The notes beneath the pieces are model-generated. The model made no database searches. It saw nothing but the letters and a program-made list of their open reading frames with translations, and was not told the origin of the DNA. Source: Verrucomicrobiota bacterium (GTDB taxonomy: Bacteria > Verrucomicrobiota > Kiritimatiellia > B70-G9). Taken from it: a stretch of DNA of 5,619 nucleotides. The stretch spans positions 1-5,619 of the forward strand of contig QNAJ01000114.1 in NCBI GenBank assembly GCA_003641465.1. The letters are read 5' to 3'. Position numbers and translations under genes: made by a program. Positions 1-5,619 of this stretch are shown piece after piece; position 1 is the stretch's first letter, and each line of letters begins with the position of its first letter.

Positions 1-1957
1 CCTGGAGGGTCTCGGTCTTGGCAAACATCTCCACCGGCCATTCTCTCCGGGTGATCGCCTTCACATAACGCTCCTTGAGAGCCGGAATCTCGGCCTCCCT
101 GCCCTCGAGCTGCAACCGGAGGAAATCCTCCAGAAATCTTCGCTGGAATGGTTCCAGGCCTCGCGACTTCAATGCCGCCCCCCTGATCACCAGACTGCCG
201 TCTTCGCCGAGCAGCGCATAGTTCTTCATCCGGTAGCTGTACATCGCGCGGTAGACCCCATCGAACTCCAGTTCAATCCCCCGCGGCAGACTTTCGCGCA
301 GCCTACGCCGGAACTTTTCCAGATCCTCCCCACCCGGCAGCGGCGGCGGAACGAAATAGACCCCGTCGGTATCAATTTCGATCACCATGGCCCCGTTCCT
401 CCTGAGCCAGTCCACGATGTGCCGCAGCAACTCGCGACCGCGCGCCGCCACTTTCTCCGCCGCGGCGTAATCGTTGAACCGCGCCTGGGCAAAGCCGAGG
501 TAGCCGTAAAACGAATTTATCAACACCTTGAATGCCGCATCACGCGCAAGCAGCGCCCGTTTTTCCGCTTCGTCGGTCACGCTTCCCAGGAGCCGCCGAA
601 CCTCCATTCGCTTGTCCCGCAATTGGCTGAGCAGCTCCAGGAACACTCCCAGTTGGTCGGAGGCCGGCCGGATTCTTTCGAGAAGCATGAGCGAAGGATA
701 CAATGAGCGGACGTCGCAGTGATGGACATTTCGTGCCACTCCGCGGAAAAAGATATCCGTATATCCCCCGGCGAAGTGCCGTGCTTCGTCAGGCACGGGC
801 AGAGAAAAGCCCCGCCGCAGGTACTCCCGGATCATCAAGGCATCTACCTTGGCGGCGTTGCCGCGCACACAGACGTTCTGATAATTCATGGGAACCATCT
901 GAGCCATTGCGAAATATGCCGGCGAGAGAAGTTCCGCCAGCCGCCGTGTTTCCAGAACGTCGTGCAGTGCATAGCGCTGCACCTTCGACGGATCTTCGCT
1001 GAACGCCTGACTGATGCCACCCCCCTCAATGTAGACACGGTTATCCATCGCCAGTCCGAAATGCCGGGCCACATCTTTCAGACCCCAGCTTTCCAACTCC
1101 CTGCGGCTGATATCGTAAAGTTGCACGAGGAAGTAGACGTCTATGACCTGCCTGCCGAAAACCTCCGTTTTGGTATAGTTGATGGTCCGTTCCGCAGCCA
1201 TGAAGCGACTGGAGCGCGTGCGCAGCTCACTTCCATCCCGGCCGATCCTGAGTTTCACGCCTGCCTTTCGTGCACGGGTGATCAGATAGGGAAGGTCAAA
1301 CTTGAAAAGATTGTACCCCTCAATAACATCCGGGTCCTTTTCGCGGACACGCTGGACGAAAGTTTCCAGGAGCTGTTTCTCATTCGTCCCGGGCCCGCCC
1401 AGCACTTCCGACCACCCACGGTTATCAGACAATGCTATCAGCAGTATCCGGTCGCCTTCCCGTTCCGGATTGGGAAACTCGTATCCCGGCTCGGTGCGGG
1501 TTTCGATATCCACCTGAAGCCGATGTATGTGTTCGAATTCCATGCCCTTGAAGAAGGTTTCCCCACTGGCGGTCAGGTATTGCTGCACCGGATCCCGCAG
1601 GACAAAGTAGGGAGCATCCCGGGCGGTCAGCGGCAATCCAGTGGTCTTGCGGAGGGAGCGCAAGGCGGCCTCGAGATCATGCCAGCAGGGAAAGAAAAGC
1701 AGATAGCGTAACGGACCTTCTCCCTGCAGCTCGCGTACTTCCACCGGCCCCAACCCGGAGATAAGGGCGGCGTCCGCCAGCCAGAGATACGGCCGGAACG
1801 ACACTTCGGATACAGCTATCCCGTCGTCTTCGCGCTGAAACAACACCATCCGGTCCTCTTCCTGCGGCCGGGAAACGTGCTCCACCGCTACCAGCCCCCG
1901 GCGGTGACCGGATCCATACAACAAGGATATGAGCTCATCGTCTCGCATCTTTTTCAT
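1..1957 (-). CDS. polB: Family B DNA polymerase with 3'-5' exonuclease (partial, C-terminus beyond left edge)
   Basis: Template-directed DNA synthesis with proofreading, cytoplasmic, presumably in repair or translesion synthesis as for bacterial Pol II-type enzymes. Translating the minus strand from the ATG at 1957 gives 652 uninterrupted codons to the window edge. Exonuclease motifs, in order: Exo I DIE (D150, E152), Exo II YNLFKFD (N216, D221), Exo III YALHD (Y329, D333). Polymerase motifs follow: FAGGY (395-399, the YxGG-type element), motif A DVRSLYPSL (D415), motif B KVLINSFYG (K477-G485), motif C DTDG (D529, D531), and the KxY element KNY (578-580). All acidic catalytic residues of both sites are present, so it should be active. 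Family members run to about 780 residues, so roughly the last 130 (thumb) are missing only because the window ends. The ATG at 1957 follows a GGGG run 4 bases upstream; an in-frame ATG at 1948 is the alternative, and no start lies further up before a stop. It begins 29 bases after the epimerase stop. Family assignment is firm; equivalence to E. coli Pol II is not. Confidence 0.94.
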   Translation of the reverse strand, partial: MKKMRDDELISLLYGSGHRRGLVAVEHVSRPQEEDRMVLFQREDDGIAVSEVSFRPYLWLADAALISGLGPVEVRELQGEGPLRYLLFFPCWHDLEAALRSLRKTTGLPLTARDAPYFVLRDPVQQYLTASGETFFKGMEFEHIHRLQVDIETRTEPGYEFPNPEREGDRILLIALSDNRGWSEVLGGPGTNEKQLLETFVQRVREKDPDVIEGYNLFKFDLPYLITRARKAGVKLRIGRDGSELRTRSSRFMAAERTINYTKTEVFGRQVIDVYFLVQLYDISRRELESWGLKDVARHFGLAMDNRVYIEGGGISQAFSEDPSKVQRYALHDVLETRRLAELLSPAYFAMAQMVPMNYQNVCVRGNAAKVDALMIREYLRRGFSLPVPDEARHFAGGYTDIFFRGVARNVHHCDVRSLYPSLMLLERIRPASDQLGVFLELLSQLRDKRMEVRRLLGSVTDEAEKRALLARDAAFKVLINSFYGYLGFAQARFNDYAAAEKVAARGRELLRHIVDWLRRNGAMVIEIDTDGVYFVPPPLPGGEDLEKFRRRLRESLPRGIELEFDGVYRAMYSYRMKNYALLGEDGSLVIRGAALKSRGLEPFQRRFLEDFLRLQLEGREAEIPALKERYVKAITRREWPVEMFAKTETLQ

Positions 1958-1986
1958 CGCACCCCGATTACCGGCCGATTGCTCAG

Positions 1987-2955
1987 CTAGGATGATTGAT
2001 AGGGATCACGCCCACCGCGATACCACTCCAGAGTACGCCGCAATCCTTCCTCCAGCGATACGGTCGGCCGCCAGCCCAGGACCCTTTCCGCCCGGCTCAC
2101 ATCCGCCCAGGAGTGACGCACCTCCCCCGGCCGTGCGGGACCGTTTCGCGGCCGGCCGGAGACCCCAGTGATCCGAATGACCTCATCGGCCAAAGCCGCA
2201 ATGGATATCGCCTTGGCCGAACCGATATTCAGGGGTAGGGCCACCCCCTCCCGGGCCTCGCAGCAGGCCAGATTGGCTCGCACCACATCGGATACGTACA
2301 CAAAATCGCGGGTCTGCTCCCCGTCACCGAATATCGTCGGAGGATCTCCATCCAAGGCACGCTGAATAAAGCGTGGTATGACCGCAGCGTATTCGGAGCG
2401 CTGGTCCTGACGAGGGCCGTAGACATTGAAATAGCGCAGAATGAAAACGCGCAAGCCATGCAGGCGGGCCAGCACCCGGCAATAGTATTCTCCTGCCAGC
2501 TTGGCGGCAGCGTAGGGAGAGCGGGGATCCGGCGCGATATCCTCGCTCACCGGCTGCCTGCCAGCATCTCCATAAACCGCACAGGTTGATGAATATACGA
2601 CGGTGCGGCACCGCTGTCGGCCCGCGTTGATCAGGATGTTCAGCGTGCCGCCGGCGTTCACTTCATGGGTCTCAAGCGGATTCTGCACCGACCGAGCCAC
2701 GGATGCCAGCGCCGCCAGATGGAAAACGTGCACGGCCCCGTCCATGGCCCGCTCCACCGCGCCCCGGTCACGGATGTCCCCTTCCACGAACTCGATCTCA
2801 TTCAGAACCTTCCGGAGGTTCTCAAGATTCCCGGTGCTGAGGTTATCGAGGACTCTCACGCTCCAACCGCGTGCAAGCAGAGCTTCTACCAGATGCGAGC
2901 CGATGAAGCCGGCTCCGCCGGTCACCAGGCAGATCTCTCGCGCAGGTGAAATCAT
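1987..2955 (-). CDS. NAD-dependent nucleotide-sugar 4-epimerase (extended SDR, GalE/WbpP-like)
   Basis: A 322-residue cytoplasmic enzyme expected to invert C4 of a UDP-sugar through a 4-keto intermediate with tightly bound NAD, supplying precursors for LPS O-antigen, capsule or other glycans. Visible features: Rossmann glycine motif GGAGFIG (13-19), D37 at the end of beta-2 as the NAD ribose ligand, D60, HLAA (79-82), the active-site SST-CAVYGD segment (122-130, T124 where E. coli GalE has Ser), YxxxK as Y148 and K152, RYFNVYGPRQ (174-183), and GDGEQTRDFVYV (210-221). The last two blocks and the YAAVIP segment (189-194) resemble WbpP/WbgU-type UDP-GlcNAc 4-epimerases. S282, in the RHSWAD segment, sits where E. 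coli GalE has Tyr299, a position known to control acceptance of N-acetylated sugars; this favours UDP-GlcNAc/GalNAc but does not prove it. The length is normal for the family. The ATG at 2955 is the only sensible start, since an in-frame TGA lies two codons upstream; no clear ribosome binding site is seen. It starts 20 bases after the lptD stop, so is probably translated from the same message. UDP-glucose 4-epimerase or a uronate 4-epimerase remain alternatives. Confidence 0.92.
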   Translation of the reverse strand: MISPAREICLVTGGAGFIGSHLVEALLARGWSVRVLDNLSTGNLENLRKVLNEIEFVEGDIRDRGAVERAMDGAVHVFHLAALASVARSVQNPLETHEVNAGGTLNILINAGRQRCRTVVYSSTCAVYGDAGRQPVSEDIAPDPRSPYAAAKLAGEYYCRVLARLHGLRVFILRYFNVYGPRQDQRSEYAAVIPRFIQRALDGDPPTIFGDGEQTRDFVYVSDVVRANLACCEAREGVALPLNIGSAKAISIAALADEVIRITGVSGRPRNGPARPGEVRHSWADVSRAERVLGWRPTVSLEEGLRRTLEWYRGGRDPYQSS

Positions 2956-2975
2956 GCCGCATCATATCGGACCGG

Positions 2976-5189
2976 TCATCGCCCCAGCTCGATAACTGTT
3001 TCCGGGAACGCCAGCAGCCATATCCGCGCCCAGAGGGTCCATTCGTCGCCGCGACCCTCGTATCCGATGCCCAGGCCCAGACATTCCGTCTTGTGCTGGA
3101 TGTAGTATGACTGCTCTTCGAGGCGCTGGTCGTCAAACTCGTACCGCCAGTAGGTGGAAAGGCTCCAGGCCGCTTGGGGGAAAAGATTCACGCTGGCACC
3201 CAGGAGATTGCGGCGGTCGCGTCGGTAAACGTATTCCACACCGGCGTTACCCACCCACGCCTGTTTCATGGTAGCACTGAGATTCAGCCGATCGAGCTCA
3301 GAGTCATTCAGGTCGTAGCGGCCGTCGAAATCGCAGAAGAACCATTTGACGGGAGAGAGCTCAACGGCAAAATCCAGCGGGCCCAGGGAATCCTGGCCCT
3401 TCTCCGTCTCGATCCGGTAAAGTACGCTCACATCTGCATCTATGAGGTCTTCAATCCGGCCCGCGCGCTTGGTCTGCAACTTGTTACGCATTCCGACCCG
3501 GACGTGATGCGCTTTCCCCAAACCGTCAACACGATCAAACTGATACAACTCATCTTCGGTCACGCTGGGTTCCGGAACATAGGTATACCGTCCGTACGGC
3601 TCCGCCACGTGCCGTAACCCGCCGTCGCCGCCCGTCGGCGGGATCAATTCCCGGAATGCCTTGAACGAGGTCTCCAAGCCCAGCTCGATCATGGTCCTTG
3701 TCACTGCCCCGGCGTCCTCAACAACCGTATCCACCTCATTGGTAACCGACTCCACCACACTGGTGACCCCCCCTTCCACGTTGGTCGTCACCATCGTCAC
3801 CACGTTGGTCACGGACCTTTCCTCCCGGGAGGCGGAATACCAGGTCAACCGCCCGCCTATCTCGGGAATCACGTTGAGAAAGCCGAAGTGTCTGGTGGGA
3901 TAACTGATGACCGGGTGGAAATCGGCACGGAATGCGTCATAGTCGGACCTATCCGTGTATTCCGGGTAGACCTTGCGCAGGTACGCGGCCGAGTTCTCCG
4001 CCCGCAAGTAAAGGGGTGTTCCCGGGATCACCTGCTGCGGAAAATCAAGCGTCAATTCCGGCAATCGGTCCACGTTCTCATAGAAGTCGTTCAGCCGTGC
4101 GTTGAGCTGCAACCCGGCGGTGAAGTAGTCTCCCCGGTGGCGGATTGCCACCCGATTCTCCGGCTGCCGGGTGTGCCTGAATTCATCGTTAAAGAAATCC
4201 TCCAGTACATCCGGATCACTCAAATAATGCCCCTGCACGATAAGATAATCCCGCGAGCTGAACTGGTGGCGGTGTTCCAGCTTGATGCGATATCTGTCCG
4301 AGTCTACCAATCCGAGCTCTTTCTCATCCTGCTCATCGTCTTCGTACGGCTGGTCATCGCTTGTGTAATAGGCCTGAAACCTGCCCGACCATCCCTCGGC
4401 GGCGTTTTCCCAGCGGAAATCCTGCCCCACTCCCACGCCGCGCCGAGACCGGTAATCCAAGCGGGTTGCCGCCCGTACCGCCGGACTCAAGCGGTAATTG
4501 TAGGCGGTAAGAAGGAAATAGCCCATCTTGCTGGAATAGCCGGGCACTACGTCGAGATTGGTCTTCTCCCGATGCAACTTCTGGCTCCACACAGGAAGGT
4601 ACAAAATCGGGATGGGCCCCAGAAACACCACTACATTACGCGCCCGCAATCGCTCTTCGCCTATTATCCGGGCGGACGACGCCCGTACGAAGAAATCCGG
4701 GCGCTCACTCTCACAAGTGGTTATCACCACATCCTTAAGAAGGTACTCCTCCGGGGAAACGCGCTGGGAATCGGCGGCCCGGATATAATAAGGCTCCACA
4801 TAGGCATTGAAGGCTCCGAAATCGCCGACACCGGTCCTGAAATTGTAAGAGAGCTCCTCTCCGCGCCAGATGCTCCGCCCCCGCCGGAAGACCACGTTGC
4901 CGGTGGCGTAGGCGTCGCGGGTTCGAGTGTTGACCGATATGCAATCAGCCCGCAGTTCCTCGTTTCCCCTCCGTACGACGACGTTCCCAATACCGACCAG
5001 CAGGTCACGTTCGGCCTCATATTCAAGCCGGTCGGCACGTATTTCCACCTCTCCCACGGCTGCCGTTTTCCTGGTCTGGTTGGTCCACCCGGCCCACAGG
5101 GGGAGAGGGAAGCTGAGGGCCCCCCCGGCCACGGCAACTGCCACCAGGAGCCGACATCCTCCTATAAGACCATTGCGATTCGGCGACAT
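2976..5189 (-). CDS. lptD: LPS-assembly outer-membrane protein LptD (OstA/Imp)
   Basis: Outer-membrane beta-barrel that, with the lipoprotein LptE, inserts lipopolysaccharide into the outer leaflet as the last step of the Lpt pathway. From the ATG at 5189 it is 737 residues (E. coli LptD is 784). Domains: signal peptide about 1-33 (MSPNRNG, hydrophobic stretch, LPLWA before the cut); OstA/LptA-like beta-jellyroll about 46-130 (IRADRLEYE, GNVVVRRGNEELRAD, ATGNVVFRRG); the LptD-typical VVITTCES (154-161) and GPIPILYLPVW (191-201); GYSSKMGYFLL (217-227); then barrel strands to the end, including AEPYGRYTYVPEP (529-541). Mature cysteines are C83, C159, C619 and C703. An acidic stretch lies near 280-292 and a Val/Thr/Asn-rich insert at 459-499. 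The protein ends ELGR, not in an aromatic residue. An upstream in-frame ATG at 5243 would add 18 residues without signal character; I prefer 5189 because the signal peptide then starts correctly, although neither start has a clear Shine-Dalgarno. A sugar-nucleotide epimerase follows after 20 bases, consistent with a surface-glycan role. Identity as LptD is strong; the LptE partner is not in the window. Confidence 0.9.
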   Translation of the reverse strand: MSPNRNGLIGGCRLLVAVAVAGGALSFPLPLWAGWTNQTRKTAAVGEVEIRADRLEYEAERDLLVGIGNVVVRRGNEELRADCISVNTRTRDAYATGNVVFRRGRSIWRGEELSYNFRTGVGDFGAFNAYVEPYYIRAADSQRVSPEEYLLKDVVITTCESERPDFFVRASSARIIGEERLRARNVVVFLGPIPILYLPVWSQKLHREKTNLDVVPGYSSKMGYFLLTAYNYRLSPAVRAATRLDYRSRRGVGVGQDFRWENAAEGWSGRFQAYYTSDDQPYEDDEQDEKELGLVDSDRYRIKLEHRHQFSSRDYLIVQGHYLSDPDVLEDFFNDEFRHTRQPENRVAIRHRGDYFTAGLQLNARLNDFYENVDRLPELTLDFPQQVIPGTPLYLRAENSAAYLRKVYPEYTDRSDYDAFRADFHPVISYPTRHFGFLNVIPEIGGRLTWYSASREERSVTNVVTMVTTNVEGGVTSVVESVTNEVDTVVEDAGAVTRTMIELGLETSFKAFRELIPPTGGDGGLRHVAEPYGRYTYVPEPSVTEDELYQFDRVDGLGKAHHVRVGMRNKLQTKRAGRIEDLIDADVSVLYRIETEKGQDSLGPLDFAVELSPVKWFFCDFDGRYDLNDSELDRLNLSATMKQAWVGNAGVEYVYRRDRRNLLGASVNLFPQAAWSLSTYWRYEFDDQRLEEQSYYIQHKTECLGLGIGYEGRGDEWTLWARIWLLAFPETVIELGR
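3693..3815 (-). repeat. Degenerate Val-Thr-Asn coding repeat inside lptD
   Basis: Lying within lptD (residues 459-499), this stretch is dominated by V, T, N and E in short recurring units such as SVTNVV, VTMVTTNV, GVTSVV and SVTNEV. At the DNA level the minus-strand 11-mer GACCAACGTGG occurs twice, 24 bases (8 codons) apart, and looser copies follow (ACCAGTGTGG, ACCAATGAGG). It stays in frame and is flanked by normal barrel sequence (GGRLTWYSAS before, MIELGLETSF after), so it is best read as an elongated loop or turn between two barrel strands. It probably grew by slippage or unequal duplication. No function is implied by the sequence. Confidence 0.65.
5091..5189 (-). other. Signal peptide of LptD
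   Basis: Codons 1-33 of lptD encode a short basic start (two Arg within the first 13 residues), a hydrophobic core rich in Val, Ala and Leu (about 14-26), then a segment with Pro ending LPLWA. Cleavage is likely after that Ala, leaving a mature protein starting GWTNQ. This is a Sec-type signal expected for an outer-membrane barrel, and it supports the ATG at 5189 over the one at 5243. A Cys at residue 12 lies before the core, so it is not a lipobox. Confidence 0.7.
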
Positions 5190-5287
5190 GGGGACGTCCG
5201 GATCTTGATACGGGCGCAAGGTACCACACGGGGCCGAATCCATCCAAGCAGAAAGTCAGCTCACACGCGCAGAAGGGGTCCATCCCC
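5190..5287 (-). other. Intergenic spacer between the discoidin-domain gene and lptD
   Basis: This 98-base spacer is the longest gene-free stretch in the window. At its upstream end, overlapping the TGA of the preceding gene, is a small inverted repeat AGGGG-ATGGA-CCCCT (5-base stem, 5-base loop, about 5274-5288). It is not followed by a T-run, so it does not look like an intrinsic terminator. A weak TTGGAT / TACCTT pair with an 18-base spacer can be picked out on the minus strand, but it is too degenerate to call a promoter. No riboswitch-like or operator-like structure was recognised. Confidence 0.4.
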
Positions 5288-5619
5288 TCATTCCGGCATT
5301 CCATAGACCTCCAGCTCCCAAAGAGAGTAGCCCCACTCCGTAGCCCGCTTGAGACAATTCAGCTTGATGAAACGAGCCTTCACATCCAGGTTGCGGAACC
5401 GTTCCGTCCTACCCCGGCTGTCGGCCACCCGTCGCACCCGGCGCCACTGCTTGCCGTCCACGGATGCCAGGATCTCGTAGCAGTCGGCATGAGCCCTCTC
5501 CCACACCAGCTTCAGATCCGAGACCCGGCACACCCGGCCGAGATCAACGATGATCCACTGTGGGTCAGAGAAACGCGACGACCAGCGGGTCTTCCTATCT
5601 CCGTCCACCGCATTCGCTC
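5288..5619 (-). CDS. C-terminal F5/8 type C (discoidin) domain of a larger protein (partial, N-terminus beyond right edge)
   Basis: The frame is open from the right edge to the TGA at 5288-5290, giving 109 visible residues. They form most of a discoidin-type beta-sandwich: ANAVDGDRKTRWSS at the very start (the classic NAxDGDxxTRWSS element), then WIIVDLGRVCRVSDLKLVWE, YEILASVDGKQW, FRNLDVKARFIKL and a closing WELEVYGMPE. These are the conserved strands of the F5/8 C family, which usually binds carbohydrate, often with calcium, on secreted or surface proteins. An internal GTG at 5608 could be taken as a start, but it would cut into the domain, and the frame continues upstream with the residues expected there, so I read this as the C-terminal end of a longer protein. 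The rest, possibly a glycoside hydrolase, sulfatase or other secreted enzyme, lies outside the window and cannot be named. The stop is 98 bases before the preferred lptD start on the same strand, so common transcription is possible but not shown. Confidence 0.86.
   Translation of the reverse strand, partial: ANAVDGDRKTRWSSRFSDPQWIIVDLGRVCRVSDLKLVWERAHADCYEILASVDGKQWRRVRRVADSRGRTERFRNLDVKARFIKLNCLKRATEWGYSLWELEVYGMPE

Noticed and set aside
719..1711. Long plus-strand open frame (330 codons) opposite polB
   Set aside because: It is antisense to the polymerase exonuclease and motif A region, where every catalytic motif is conserved on the minus strand. No domain is recognisable in the plus-strand product.
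2970..2977. Palindrome GACCGGTC over the lptD stop as an operator
   Set aside because: An 8-base palindrome is expected by chance in a window this size and there is no second copy or flanking symmetry.
5220..5255. Possible sigma-70-like promoter (TTGGAT / TACCTT) ahead of lptD
   Set aside because: Each box matches the consensus at only about half its positions and the spacer is 18 bases; such matches are common by chance.
5274..5288. Small hairpin AGGGG-ATGGA-CCCCT as a terminator after the discoidin gene
   Set aside because: The stem is only 5 bases and no T-run follows on the minus strand, so it does not meet the pattern of an intrinsic terminator.
3888..5306. Long plus-strand open frame (472 codons) opposite lptD
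   Set aside because: It lies almost wholly antisense to a clear LptD with signal peptide and family motifs. Its translation shows no recognisable domain and is rich in Arg, Pro and His, as expected for an antisense frame in GC-rich DNA.
1..5619. A defence island, mobile element or new multi-gene system
   Set aside because: No integrase, transposase, terminal repeats, CRISPR, toxin-antitoxin or nuclease-helicase genes are visible. The genes are recognisable core or accessory chromosomal families, and the family B polymerase is not accompanied by phage or protein-primed replication genes.

Overview
The window suggests a Gram-negative (diderm, LPS-bearing) bacterium of fairly high GC (roughly 60% by eye). 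Every supportable gene is on the minus strand, so the text below reads from right to left. An LPS-assembly outer-membrane protein, a C-terminal discoidin (F5/8 type C) domain and a family B DNA polymerase unlike a plain enterobacterial Pol II fit the PVC group (Verrucomicrobiota, Kiritimatiellota, Lentisphaerota) or a similar environmental lineage. That placement is inference; no rRNA or other clean taxonomic marker is present.

Layout in transcription order. (1) 5619-5288: the last 109 codons of a gene that enters from the right edge, ending in a discoidin-like carbohydrate-binding domain. (2) 5189-2976: a complete LptD-type outer-membrane LPS translocon protein with signal peptide, OstA-like N-terminal domain and beta-barrel. 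It carries a Val/Thr/Asn-rich repetitive insert. (3) 2955-1987: a complete NAD-dependent nucleotide-sugar 4-epimerase of the extended SDR family, closest in motifs to UDP-GlcNAc 4-epimerases. (4) 1957 to the left edge: the first 652 codons of a family B DNA polymerase with all three exonuclease motifs and polymerase motifs A, B and C intact; its C-terminal thumb lies outside the window.

The last three genes are separated by only 20 and 29 bases and are probably co-transcribed. LptD (LPS export) and the epimerase (sugar precursors for LPS or capsule) form a sensible cell-envelope pair. The polymerase looks like a passenger rather than a functional partner. The longest gene-free stretch is 98 bases (5190-5287). 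I saw no RNA genes, CRISPR array, insertion sequence, integrase, toxin-antitoxin pair or convincing terminator. The window reads as ordinary chromosomal housekeeping sequence, and I do not see a previously undescribed system in it; the points worth a second look are details within the LptD, epimerase and polymerase genes.
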